A stretch of 64,000 bases of DNA from Ewingella sp963519305 (GTDB lineage: Bacteria > Pseudomonadota > Gammaproteobacteria > Enterobacterales > Enterobacteriaceae), in assembly GCA_963519305.1 (NCBI GenBank), contig CAUQMS010000001.1, forward strand, positions 310,001 through 374,000, in the 5' to 3' direction. The notes below the pieces were generated by a model. That model saw only the letters and a program-made list of their open reading frames with translations. It searched no databases and was not told the DNA's origin. The position numbers and the translations under genes were made by a program. Position 1 is the first letter of the stretch, and each line of letters starts with the position of its first letter. Shown here piece after piece: positions 35,993 through 43,604 of this stretch.

Positions 35993-36490
35993 TTAAGCGT
36001 TTTTCGGGGCAAGAGCCGCCAGTTCGTTACGTAAGTCATTGCTCAGCGTGTCATCTTTAAGGATGGTTTCGAGCTCTTTACGGAAGGTGGCGTTGTCTAA
36101 AAGATTGGCTTTGAGGTCGCGCAATAAATTACGCATGGCGAGCATGGCGCGCAGTTGCGGGATCTGGCGGGCAACCTGCTCAGGCTCAAAATCTTTCATT
36201 TCGTTGAAGGAGAGTCTGACGTTTTCTTCGCTGCGATCGCCTGCCAGTGTGTTTTCAACGGTCAGATTCAGCGACGGGCTGAGTTCGGCCAGCACGCTGT
36301 TAAAGTTATTCTTATTAATATTCACTTTTTCGCGTTCAGACAGCGGGCGGTTTTCTTTGCCGTTGCTGTAATCACCCATCACCATCAGCTTTAATGGCAG
36401 TTCGACTTTTTTCTGCGTACCACCGGTGTGTAGGTCAAGTTTTATATTAACGCGTGCTTTGGGTATCTCATTTTGGAAGCTGTTAGACAT
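35993..36490 (-). CDS. tssB: Type VI sheath small subunit TssB (VipA)
   Basis: A 165-residue small sheath protein, first gene of the locus. The start MSNSFQNEIPKARVNIKLDL and the block KKVELPLKLMVMGDYSNGKE are hallmarks of TssB. NRPLSEREKVNINKNNFNSVL follows. The frame is open further upstream, but the ATG at 36490, preceded by AGGGA, gives the family N-terminus. The promoter should lie in the AT-rich stretch to its right. Confidence 0.96.
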   Translation of the reverse strand: MSNSFQNEIPKARVNIKLDLHTGGTQKKVELPLKLMVMGDYSNGKENRPLSEREKVNINKNNFNSVLAELSPSLNLTVENTLAGDRSEENVRLSFNEMKDFEPEQVARQIPQLRAMLAMRNLLRDLKANLLDNATFRKELETILKDDTLSNDLRNELAALAPKNA

Positions 36491-36659
36491 TGCTAATTCC
36501 CTGCTTGTAGTTAGGGCGTTATATATTTTGCGACAAGCAGAAAAGGGAGAGCGCTGCTTCCTGCAAGGCCACAAATGGAGTTAAAGCAAGACACGCTCAT
36601 TGCGGATGTTACTCATGAGGTTCTTACTGGCGCATAATATTCTTTAACGAAAATTAATC

Positions 36660-36709
36660 AATACTTTCAGAGAGGATAAGGAATCTATAGCATTTTATCT
36701 GAAAGTATT
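36660..36709. repeat. Perfect 12-base inverted repeat upstream of tssB
   Basis: AATACTTTCAGA at 36660-36671 is the exact reverse complement of TCTGAAAGTATT at 36698-36709, with 26 bases between. It lies 170 bases upstream of the tssB start. GATAA and TTATC inside can pair as an alternative stem. Confidence 0.75.
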
Positions 36710-37307
36710 ACTGCTGGTTTTCGGTAAGTACTTAGAAAATCATTTCCTTATTATTTGTTTAGGTTCAATGGGTTAATGATATTTTTTGTATAATTTACAC
36801 TGTGTCAGTATAAGGATGGAGTAGATAATTATTTTTTTGGAAAAAAATATGTTTAATTGTTTTAATCCCCATTTGCTAAGAATTTTCTTTAAGATTATTC
36901 CTTCAGTTTTCTGAATCACTCGTGAGTTGTAGGAATTTTCTCTTGTTAATATCGTAAGACCAATAGTCAAAGGTATTAATGTGTTTGCTATTATCACTCA
37001 GGGTGATATTAATCCCATGAGCAGAAAATTTGAGGAGTGATGAAATATCACTAACACTGCGGTGTACTGCCATATTTGGGTTTTCTTCTTTATGAAAAAA
37101 TCTTAAGAGTGATCAAGATAAAATGTATGATTTTGTAACTTATTAATCTTTCGCGAAATTAACTCAACCGTGGGTGAATTTTGTAGTTCAGGGCAATAGA
37201 GATGATTCGCCATGACCTGAGAATCAGAATCAGAATCACGCATAAACGCGATACGGAAGTGCCACTGAATTCACCATTCCGTTAAAACTTCACTGTTCGA
37301 ATCTGGC

Positions 37308-37335
37308 CCGCCTTTGAACACCGGCGGACTTTTTA
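37308..37335 (+). terminator. Orphan plus-strand intrinsic terminator
   Basis: CCGCC (37308-37312) pairs with GGCGG (37323-37327), followed by a run of five T. No plus-strand gene precedes it within a kilobase. GTTCGAATC, which resembles a tRNA T-loop, sits just before it, but no tRNA can be folded here. Confidence 0.5.
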
Positions 37336-37366
37336 ATGTTTCTGTTCAGTCCTGCTGTTCACACTC

Positions 37367-37696
37367 TCAGTTCAATGAATAGGCTGCGACTTTTCTGGCC
37401 TTAACTAATCCATTATTCGCCTGTTCACATAACTCAAACAACATCGGCATCAGATGTGCGGCAGCCTTGAGATAAGCGCTCACCTGCGGAATGCCAGCAG
37501 GCGGCAGCGCTTCGCTGTTCTCCAGTGCTTCGCTGATGCACAGCAAACCCTGACACAACCCTTCAGCGGATTCTGCGGCGACGGCACCAAGGTCATACAA
37601 TTGCGTTTCGCTAAGCGGGCTCAAATCCATTTCGGCAATCAGCGAACGGAACAGGGTGATGGAGTTTTCAGAGCTTGAGGTTGCTGCGTTAGTCAT
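37367..37696 (-). CDS. Unknown small protein
   Basis: A 109-residue protein I do not recognise. It looks mainly helical and acidic (ITLFRSLIAEMDLSPLSETQLYDLGAVAAESAEGL, a stretch with regular hydrophobic spacing). It has no signal peptide or membrane segment. AAGGA lies about ten bases before the ATG. Codon use resembles the neighbouring genes. It stands alone between the type VI upstream region and a large inverted repeat, so the context gives no function. Confidence 0.6.
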   Translation of the reverse strand: MTNAATSSSENSITLFRSLIAEMDLSPLSETQLYDLGAVAAESAEGLCQGLLCISEALENSEALPPAGIPQVSAYLKAAAHLMPMLFELCEQANNGLVKARKVAAYSLN

Positions 37697-38116
37697 TATG
37701 ATCAGTCCTTTGCCAGATGTTAAGTGTCATCGCGCCTTCATGTCCCAATCTAAAGGTGTGACTCAGACAGGTTTGGAACTCCGGATCTAGCGACCGGCCA
37801 ACCACAAGGGTTGCCCTGTCTGAGCCACGGTTTGAAGCGTGCATATTGCCCCTGAAAAAAAACAAGTTTGTTCAGTATCAGATACGCGGAGCTCCAATTC
37901 CGGCTGCGGATTCTGCCGCAGTGAGCAGACTCTATTCCTGCCATCGATACAAAGAAACAGGCTGGATGTATTTACAGGGAGTTGTATTTAGATTTGGAAT
38001 GCATCTCGCAACGGCGGCGGAAACCGGGCGCAGGAATCGCCAAAAAACTCACATTTTGCTGCTACCCTGATCTTATCAATCGGGCATTTATCACCTCGCA
38101 CTTTGCAGGAATTACG
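37697..38116. other. Gene-free stretch with inverted repeats
   Basis: These 420 bases hold the large inverted repeat at 37758-37828 and a second hairpin, CTGCGG/CCGCAG, near 37905-37922. They presumably include the promoters of the unknown gene at 37367-37696 (minus) and the DUF333 lipoprotein (plus). Open frames here have no ribosome site or recognisable content. Confidence 0.4.
37758..37828. repeat. Long imperfect cruciform with 14-base arms
   Basis: GTGACTCAGACAGG at 37758-37771 matches the reverse complement of 37815-37828 with one mismatch (ten inner positions are perfect). Inside, CAACC and GGTTG form a second small hairpin. It resembles the ends of a short mobile-element remnant or a structured RNA, and nothing decides which. 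Confidence 0.6.
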
Positions 38117-38353
38117 ATGAAAACATTACTGATCGCCATGCTGGTATATGTTCTGGCGGGATGTGCGCCATCTCAGGAACCCCCGGATGCGCAGAAGGCC
38201 ATTGGTATGGCGAACCCGGCCGCCGTTTATTGTCATGAAAAGGGCGGTCAATCACAAAGCGTGCAAACCAGCGCTGGCATCCGCGCGGACTGTCTGCTGC
38301 CCAGTGGCGAAAGACTTGATGAGTGGGATCTGTATCGCAGGGACCATCACTAA
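38117..38353 (+). CDS. DUF333 domain lipoprotein
   Basis: A 78-residue small lipoprotein. The signal peptide ends in the lipobox LAGC (Cys16). The mature part contains the DUF333 motif NPAAVYCHEKGGQS, followed by RADCLLPSGERLDEWDLYRRDH. Such domains occur in small envelope lipoproteins and some heat-shock-linked proteins, and their role is not established. The ATG at 38117 has AGGA seven bases upstream and starts directly at the signal peptide. The open frame extends further upstream without meaning. A strong terminator follows 20 bases after the stop. Confidence 0.88.
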   Translation: MKTLLIAMLVYVLAGCAPSQEPPDAQKAIGMANPAAVYCHEKGGQSQSVQTSAGIRADCLLPSGERLDEWDLYRRDHH

Positions 38354-38373
38354 CGCCCTGAACGGCGGGGACT

Positions 38374-38397
38374 GGCTCACTTCGGTGAGCCTTTTTT
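38374..38397 (+). terminator. Intrinsic terminator after the DUF333 lipoprotein
   Basis: GGCTCAC and GTGAGCC close a stable TTCG tetraloop, followed by six T. This is a classical plus-strand terminator. Confidence 0.93.
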
Positions 38398-38402
38398 ATA
38401 GG

Positions 38403-38433
38403 TCCAACGCCCTTGCAATGCGCAGGCGTTGGA
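38403..38433. repeat. Nine-base inverted repeat after the terminator
   Basis: TCCAACGCC at 38403-38411 and GGCGTTGGA at 38425-38433 are perfect reverse complements. They lie just past the lipoprotein terminator, upstream of the mntH promoter. No function is evident. Confidence 0.5.
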
Positions 38434-38550
38434 GCTTGTGGCATCGTTTTCGGCACAACGGGGCAACACTTTATGACCTTTGGTTTTCCCCCTGTCAGAG
38501 AGCACGTCATATTTTGATACAGAATGGCGCAATTTGGCCTCAAACCAAGC

Positions 38551-38583
38551 TTGCTCTATGTAGTATAGCCAGTGCTATATTTG
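38551..38583 (+). promoter_or_regulatory. MntR box and probable mntH promoter
   Basis: TATAGC at 38564-38569 and GCTATA at 38574-38579 form a perfect dyad with a four-base spacer. This is the core of the MntR operator seen before mntH in E. coli. A possible -35, TTGCTC (38551-38556), and -10, TATATT (38576-38581), overlap it, so bound MntR with manganese would block initiation. Confidence 0.82.
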
Positions 38584-38645
38584 ACGGCAGAGAATGAAAA
38601 TCGAACAACATAATAATAATTCAACCACACAGGGTAAGAACGAGT

Positions 38646-39950
38646 ATGCGTGAAGTGAATCCCTCTTCCTCATTGACTGAGCGAACTAACGCAGCCATTG
38701 GTAACGTGCTCTCCGGGCGTAAGCGCGGCATGATGACTCCGCTGCTGTTTGCCGGACCGGCAGTGATCGCCTCGATTGCTTATATGGATCCGGGTAATTT
38801 CGCCACTAATATTCAGGCTGGTTCGAAGTACGGCTATACGCTGCTGTGGGTGGTGGTGATGGCAAACCTGATTGCCATGTTGTTTCAGGCGCTGTCAGCC
38901 AAACTGGGCATCGTCACCAATAAAAATCTGGCTGAGATGTGTCGTGAACAGTTCCCACAGCCGGTGGTATGGGGAATGTGGGGCGTCAGTGAAGTCGCGG
39001 CGATGGCGACCGACTTAGCCGAGTTTCTCGGCGGCGCGATTGCGCTCTCTTTGCTGTTTCATATGCCACTGCTGGCCGGTATGGGAGTGACGGCGGTTAT
39101 TACCTACGCATTATTGATGGTGGAAAAACGTGGATTCCGCCCGCTTGAGCTGATGATTGGCGGGCTGGTGGCGGTAATTGCGCTCTGCTATCTGGTGGAG
39201 ATGTTTATCGTGCCGGTGGACTGGGCTGCGGCCGGAATGGGGATGATTATGCCGCAATTACCCGATGCACAGGCGCTGACGATCTCGGTTGGGATCATCG
39301 GCGCAACGGTGATGCCACACGCCATTTTCCTGCACTCGGGTCTTACCCAAAACCGTACCCATGTCAAAAATCAGGGTGAGCGCCGTAAGCTGCTGCGCTT
39401 CTCCAATATCGAAGTGGTGATTGCCCTGACGGTGGCGGGTTTGGTGAATATCGCGATGGTGATCATGGCTTCCAGCGCGTTTCACGCCGGTCACAGCGAT
39501 GTGGCTGAAATCGAAACCGCTTATCATACGCTGACTCCTCTGCTGGGTATTGGCGCGGCAGGTGTGTTCCTGCTCTCATTGATTGCCTCGGGGATCTCCA
39601 GTTCCGTCGTCGGTACCATGGCCGGTCAGATGGTCATGCAGGGGTTTGTCGGTTTTCGCATTCCGGTCTGGCTGCGCCGTCTGGTGACGATGGTCCCGGC
39701 TTTCATTGTGGTGGCGATGGGCGTGAATGCCACTGACGCACTGGTTTATAGTCAGGTGGTTCTGAGCCTGGCACTGCCGGCTCCGATGATTGCTCTGGTG
39801 ATGTTCACCCGCCGTCGTGACATCATGGGCGAATTCGTTAACAGCCGTCTGACTGTGGTTGTCTCCACCCTAGGTACGGTTGTTATCATTGGATTGAATA
39901 TCGTATTGCTATTGCAGATTTTCGGGGTGAATATTCCGGGGCTTGGATAA
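38646..39950 (+). CDS. mntH: Manganese/proton symporter MntH (Nramp)
   Basis: A 434-residue inner-membrane importer of manganese and other divalent metals, driven by protons. The metal-binding motif of helix 1 is DPGN at 48-51. The helix 6 motif MPH is at 223-225 (TVMPHAIFLHS). Eleven hydrophobic segments can be traced. The start is the first ATG after the promoter with the MntR box. Length and sequence are those of enterobacterial MntH. It is followed by 64 bases with no strong terminator before an acetyltransferase gene. Confidence 0.97.
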   Translation: MREVNPSSSLTERTNAAIGNVLSGRKRGMMTPLLFAGPAVIASIAYMDPGNFATNIQAGSKYGYTLLWVVVMANLIAMLFQALSAKLGIVTNKNLAEMCREQFPQPVVWGMWGVSEVAAMATDLAEFLGGAIALSLLFHMPLLAGMGVTAVITYALLMVEKRGFRPLELMIGGLVAVIALCYLVEMFIVPVDWAAAGMGMIMPQLPDAQALTISVGIIGATVMPHAIFLHSGLTQNRTHVKNQGERRKLLRFSNIEVVIALTVAGLVNIAMVIMASSAFHAGHSDVAEIETAYHTLTPLLGIGAAGVFLLSLIASGISSSVVGTMAGQMVMQGFVGFRIPVWLRRLVTMVPAFIVVAMGVNATDALVYSQVVLSLALPAPMIALVMFTRRRDIMGEFVNSRLTVVVSTLGTVVIIGLNIVLLLQIFGVNIPGLG

Positions 39951-40014
39951 TAAGATGAGGTCCCGATATGACGATTAAAGACCTTACCGACTGAATATAA
40001 ACGCTGGTTATTTA

Positions 40015-40569
40015 ATGAAATATGAAAATATCAGACTCCATACCGAAAGGCTGGATCTAAGACCATTTGCTGTCGAAGATACTCAGGACTGGTTCTCTAT
40101 CATGAGTGACCCGGTGGTTTTGCGCTATTGGAGCCATACGGCGTGGGAGTCACAGGGTGAGGCGGAAAGCGCTATCCGCAATGATATGGCCGCGATGGCA
40201 AATAACGAGTATCTGAAGCTTGCCGTGGTTGAGAAATCCAGTGGAAAAGTGATCGGCATGTGCATCGCCTTTTCCCACCATGCTGCCTCCCGGCGTATTG
40301 AAATCGGCTACTGTCTGGCGACCGATGCGCAGAAAAAAGGCTATATGCGTGAAGCCATGCATGCGTTTATTCTTTTCCTGCAACAGAAACTGAACATCAG
40401 AAGGTTTGAGGCGGATATTCACCCTGATAATCTGGCTTCACGAGGCTTGCTGATGCGAATGGGCTTTGAGCTTGAAGGGAGGCTCAAAGAGCGCTGGATC
40501 GTAGGGGAAGAAATTTCTGATTCTCTGGTTTTTGGCCTGCTCAGTAACAAGGAAGAGAATATCCTGTAG
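40015..40569 (+). CDS. GNAT-family N-acetyltransferase (RimJ/RimL type)
   Basis: A 184-residue cytoplasmic acetyltransferase. The opening TERLDLRPFAVEDTQDWFSIMSDP is the standard start of RimJ/RimL-like enzymes. RIEIGYCLATDAQKKGYMREA is the acetyl-CoA-binding motif A. ADIHPDNLASRGLLMRMGFELEGRL is motif B. The substrate could be a protein N-terminus or a small amine and cannot be predicted. The ribosome site is weak. It lies in the same direction as mntH and the next small gene. Confidence 0.9.
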   Translation: MKYENIRLHTERLDLRPFAVEDTQDWFSIMSDPVVLRYWSHTAWESQGEAESAIRNDMAAMANNEYLKLAVVEKSSGKVIGMCIAFSHHAASRRIEIGYCLATDAQKKGYMREAMHAFILFLQQKLNIRRFEADIHPDNLASRGLLMRMGFELEGRLKERWIVGEEISDSLVFGLLSNKEENIL

Positions 40570-40605
40570 TATCAGTGATCTGCTAGCCAAAGAACGTGAG
40601 GGTCT

Positions 40606-40845
40606 ATGAAGCTACTTAAAAATGAAATGGAATACCGCATCTGGATGTCAGAAGACTTTCTCGGGGCTAAAAGCTTAAGCCCGGAGGATCAGGAGCGGGA
40701 ACTGCTGCGGCAGATGCCGGAAAAATTTCCCTGCATCGCCAGCGTAGTGAAAGCGCAAGATGACGCGCATACAGAAACGGTGAAATTTATATCCCCTGAG
40801 CAGATCGCGCAGTGGTCAACTGAGATGGGTAAAACCAAACGTTAA
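40606..40845 (+). CDS. Unknown small protein, 79 residues
   Basis: A short charged protein without a signal peptide or membrane helix, starting MKLLKNEMEYRIWMSEDFLG. I do not recognise the family. GAGGG lies close before the ATG. It follows the acetyltransferase by 36 bases on the same strand, so they may be co-transcribed. The C-terminal half (ETVKFISPEQIAQWSTEMGK) looks like a folded helix-strand mix. Its composition is typical of coding DNA. Confidence 0.65.
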   Translation: MKLLKNEMEYRIWMSEDFLGAKSLSPEDQERELLRQMPEKFPCIASVVKAQDDAHTETVKFISPEQIAQWSTEMGKTKR

Positions 40846-40856
40846 TCACCTGATGC

Positions 40857-40898
40857 AGGCATTCCACTACTGCTGGGGTCCGACATAGCGGAATGCCT
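40857..40898. terminator. Inverted repeat between convergent genes
   Basis: AGGCATTCC (40857-40865) and GGAATGCCT (40890-40898) are perfect complements with 24 bases between them. They lie between the ends of the small plus-strand gene and the minus-strand efflux gene. The T-run is missing, so this is only a possible shared terminator. Confidence 0.4.
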
Positions 40899-40903
40899 CG
40901 ATA

Positions 40904-42403
40904 TCAGCTTGCCAGATAATGGGCTTTCAGTCGCTTACGCAGCAGGCAGCCCAACACCAGCACCGTGGCACTGATTAACACAGCCGCAGATATCAGTACC
41001 GCGAGAAATGCCTGATCAAAAGCCGTGCGGGCCAGCTGGGTTAATAACGTCGCATCGCTATGATTCATTCCACCGGCAATGCGCAGGGCTTCATCCAGAC
41101 TGTCGTAGACCAGATCACCGGCGGGAAGCGTGTCTGGCAAAACCAGGCTGCGGCTGTAGACGGCACTCATCAGGCCACCGAGCAGCGTCACGCCCAGTAC
41201 GCCGCCCATCTCCCAGGATACATCTTCAATCGCGGCGACCATGCCCGCTTTTTCTTCAGGCGCGTTGAGCATAATGGCTGTCGAAGCCGCGGTGATGGCG
41301 CCGCCAAGTCCGAGCCCAAGAACAAACAGGCAGATCAGCTGAAGGGCAATGTGGCTTTCAAACACGATGGCCAGACAGCCAATGCCCAGCGCGGTGAGGA
41401 TAAATCCACCCACGATGATCCTGCGTTCACCAAAACGCGGCAGCATCATCCCGGCCCAGGGACCGGCCAGCGCAGAAGCGACGGGAATAGGCAAAATGAA
41501 CAGTGCCGCCATCAGCGGAGTTAACCTCAGCACCAGCTGTAAACGCTGGGTCAGCACGAGTTCAACGCCAATCAGTGCAATCATGGAGATAATCGCCACA
41601 GCAACGCCGCTGGCAAAAGCGGGATTGCGGAACAGCGAGAAATCGATCATCGGATAGACGGCTCTTTTTTGCCTGCGGGCAAACAGTGTCAGAAAGAGTA
41701 TGCCGATAACGGCTGCAATGATCAGGGCTGGCATCGATGAGACCGGTTTGCTCAGCTCTTTCAGCGCGTAAATTACCCCAACCAGGCCTATCATAATTTG
41801 CCCGGAACCGACGAGATCATAAGGGCGATCAGGGTTTCCCCCGCGATCGGGGATAAGTTTCCAGGCGAAAGGGATCACAAACAGGACGACCGGTACGTTG
41901 ACCAGAAAAACGGATCCCCACCAGAAATACTCGAGCAAAACGCCACCAACAACTGGGCCGAGTGCGGCGGCACCAGAAGCCACGGCGGCCCAAATGCCGA
42001 TAGCCAGCGCGCGTTCGCGCTCATCGGTGAAGACGTGACGTACAATCGAGAGCGTTGCGGGCATCATCATGGCGGCACCGATGGCCAGGAAGGCCCGGGA
42101 TGCAATAAGGAGCTCTGCTGATGGCGAGAACGCAGCGCACAGCGACGCCACGGCAAAGACCGGCAGGCCTGCCATAAATAAACGTTTGTGACCGAGACGA
42201 TCGCTCAGCATTCCCGCACCGGGCAGTAAACCGGCGACGACAAGAGGATAAGCGTTAACGATCCACAGTTTCTCTGACGCCGTGGCATCCAGCGCCAGCG
42301 TCAGACGCGGCAGGGCGGTATATAAAACAGTCATATCGACAATGATTAAAAACAGTGTGCTGGTGATGATTGCCAGTATCAGCCAGCGGTTATTGGCGTG
42401 CAT
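40904..42403 (-). CDS. MFS drug efflux transporter, DHA2 family, SmvA-like
   Basis: A 499-residue inner-membrane exporter with about fourteen hydrophobic segments. The first helix carries DMTVLYTALPRL, and motif A appears as GMLSDRLGHKRLFM. RAFLAIGAAMMMPATLSIVRHVF follows, the motif B/C region of QacA/SmvA-type pumps. The large frame starts at 42535, but the ATG at 42403 (MHANNRWLILAIIT) gives the normal N-terminus and keeps clear of the promoter. It is divergent from a TetR gene, like smvA-smvR in Klebsiella. Substrates are likely cationic biocides or dyes, but this is family-based inference. Confidence 0.9.
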   Translation of the reverse strand: MHANNRWLILAIITSTLFLIIVDMTVLYTALPRLTLALDATASEKLWIVNAYPLVVAGLLPGAGMLSDRLGHKRLFMAGLPVFAVASLCAAFSPSAELLIASRAFLAIGAAMMMPATLSIVRHVFTDERERALAIGIWAAVASGAAALGPVVGGVLLEYFWWGSVFLVNVPVVLFVIPFAWKLIPDRGGNPDRPYDLVGSGQIMIGLVGVIYALKELSKPVSSMPALIIAAVIGILFLTLFARRQKRAVYPMIDFSLFRNPAFASGVAVAIISMIALIGVELVLTQRLQLVLRLTPLMAALFILPIPVASALAGPWAGMMLPRFGERRIIVGGFILTALGIGCLAIVFESHIALQLICLFVLGLGLGGAITAASTAIMLNAPEEKAGMVAAIEDVSWEMGGVLGVTLLGGLMSAVYSRSLVLPDTLPAGDLVYDSLDEALRIAGGMNHSDATLLTQLARTAFDQAFLAVLISAAVLISATVLVLGCLLRKRLKAHYLAS

Positions 42404-42523
42404 AATAGAGTCTCTGAAAAAAGGGCGATTCGGTTGAGCCGCCACGCTGCCACCAGGGTATCTGTACAATGGTGTGCTATAAATAATATAAATCCATACG
42501 TATGTATTGAAAAGGCCTTTTTT
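42404..42523. promoter_or_regulatory. Divergent promoter region with a palindromic operator
   Basis: The 120 bases between the efflux pump and the TetR gene contain the perfect palindrome CATACGTATG at 42495-42504, about 20 bases before the regulator start. This is the expected place for a TetR-family operator that controls both genes. Confidence 0.55.
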
Positions 42524-43075
42524 ATGGGACGTCAACGTAGCATCGACCGCGATAAGGTTCTGGATGCCGCTGAAGAGATCGTTGCCAGGCAGGGTGCTGC
42601 GGGCTTAACCATTGATTCTGTGGCAAAAGCGATGGGTATCTCGAAGGGCGGGGTACAGTATTGCTTTGGAAATAAAAATGCTCTGATCGACGCCATGTTT
42701 GAACGCTGGGGTAAAGCCTATGACACCGTTTTTGAGAATATCGCCGGTGATTCACCTTCTCCCGTCACCACTGTTCAGGCACATATGCAGGCAACCCGTA
42801 ACTCTGATCAGGTCTCAAGCGCTAAGGCGGCCGCACTGATGGCGATGCTGATCCAAACGCCGGAGCATCTGGAAAGTTCGCGCGAGTGGTATCGCAGCCG
42901 GATCGCCGGTCTCGATTTAACCACGGCAGAGGGTAAAAAAGCTCGTCTGGCTTTTCTGGCGACGGAAGGGGCATTCATGCTGCGTTTCTTTGGCCTGATG
43001 GATATTGGTGAGCAGGAGTGGGATGAGATGTTCAGTGACATCGACGGGGTTATTTTGGGCAGCGCGAAAGGGTAA
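42524..43075 (+). CDS. TetR-family repressor, divergent to the efflux pump
   Basis: A 183-residue regulator. The N-terminal helix-turn-helix is clear: DRDKVLDAAEEIVARQGAAGLTIDSVAKAMGISKGGVQYCFGNKNAL, with recognition helix residues GISKGGVQYCF. The C-terminal ligand domain is less conserved. The ATG at 42524 begins MGRQRSIDRDK and is preferred over the longer open frame, which would run through the divergent promoter. It most likely represses itself and the neighbouring pump until a drug binds, as in the SmvR-SmvA pair. Confidence 0.9.
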   Translation: MGRQRSIDRDKVLDAAEEIVARQGAAGLTIDSVAKAMGISKGGVQYCFGNKNALIDAMFERWGKAYDTVFENIAGDSPSPVTTVQAHMQATRNSDQVSSAKAAALMAMLIQTPEHLESSREWYRSRIAGLDLTTAEGKKARLAFLATEGAFMLRFFGLMDIGEQEWDEMFSDIDGVILGSAKG

Positions 43076-43575
43076 ATCTGCAGACAAAGGGACGGGAAGT
43101 TAATGTTGGACCCTTCCCCCCATTCATTTAATAATCATCTTCAGCGTCTTTTGCAGCTGAACGTATCACCAGACCCGCAATCACGGCGATGAACACGAAA
43201 ACGCCTATCACTATGAGCACTATCTTCATCGGAAGCCATTTTCTGATAAGTGTTTGGCGGATGGCTAATTTTAACTTCAATTTGCTGAAAGCGCGGCGAC
43301 TTTTTAGTAACGGTAGGTAACCACCTTGTTAAATGGAACGGCGGGTTTAAGGCAATTTTTTGAGGAAAATCCTGTTATTGAAAAGGGGTATTTCGCTTTT
43401 ATCCGCGTGGTAAATCTCCGGATGAATCACTGCCTTTTATATTATTACCCTCTTTCAGAGTATTCTCCGCATCATTCATGAGAAATGAGATTCATATCTC
43501 ATTCCGGCAATATACCCGGAATAACGGGTTTAAAAACGTGTTTTTAAAAATCAGGTTAGGTATATTCGCCGCAGT
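43076..43575. promoter_or_regulatory. Region upstream of the antiterminator leader
   Basis: This 500-base stretch holds a possible small membrane-protein gene on the minus strand (43128-43229). It also has a 20-base palindrome, AATGAGAT-TCAT-ATCTCATT (43484-43503), about 75 bases before the antiterminator site. The latter could be an operator or activator site for the porin promoter. Nothing else is recognisable between 43230 and 43480. Confidence 0.45.
43128..43229 (-). CDS. Possible 33-residue single-span membrane protein
   Basis: An ATG at 43229 opens a frame for a small protein made of one long hydrophobic helix (MKIVLIVIGVFVFIAVIAG) and a polar acidic tail (AAKDAEDDY). This build is typical of the small membrane proteins of enterobacteria. 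No good ribosome site is visible and it stands alone, convergent with the TetR gene, so coding is only moderately likely. Confidence 0.4.
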   Translation of the reverse strand: MKIVLIVIGVFVFIAVIAGLVIRSAAKDAEDDY

Positions 43576-43604
43576 GGATTGTTACCGTTAAGTCGGGCAA
43601 AACC
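43576..43604 (+). promoter_or_regulatory. Ribonucleic antiterminator (RAT) of the BglG/LicT type
   Basis: The 29-base element begins GGATTGTTAC, continues through a short pairing segment and ends GGCAAAACC. These conserved ends and the length are those of the E. coli bgl leader site. Its last bases overlap the left arm of the terminator that follows, so binding of a phosphorylation-controlled antiterminator protein would stop the terminator from folding. It controls the porin gene at 43721. No antiterminator gene lies in this window. Confidence 0.92.

Larger units (their letters stand above)
36491..37366. promoter_or_regulatory. AT-rich upstream region of the type VI locus
   Basis: This 876-base gap has no gene I can support. 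It is markedly AT-rich from about 36640 to 37160. It contains a perfect 12-base inverted repeat at 36660-36709 and a plus-strand hairpin with a T-run at 37308-37335. A frame at 36773-36997 (minus) is mostly lysine, isoleucine and leucine codons, as expected by chance in such DNA. No clear sigma-54 site was found by eye. AT-rich promoter regions of this kind are often bound by H-NS, which would suit a type VI locus but is inference. Confidence 0.45.

Noticed and set aside
36491..36660. Sigma-54 promoter for the type VI locus
   Set aside because: No GG-N10-GC pair with the right flanks was found on the minus strand by eye.
36773..36997. Open frame of 74 residues upstream of the type VI locus
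   Set aside because: The isoleucine/lysine/leucine-rich translation is what random AT-rich DNA gives, and no ribosome site is present.
37255..37320. tRNA gene suggested by GTTCGAATC
   Set aside because: The bases around it do not form a T-stem, and no acceptor, D or anticodon arm can be drawn.
37846..38070. Plus-strand frame of 74 residues before the DUF333 lipoprotein
   Set aside because: No start signal or recognisable content, and it overlaps hairpins in the intergenic region.
38112..38543. Minus-strand frame of 143 residues across the DUF333 gene and its terminator
   Set aside because: It is antisense to a clear lipoprotein gene and runs through a strong terminator and an inverted repeat.
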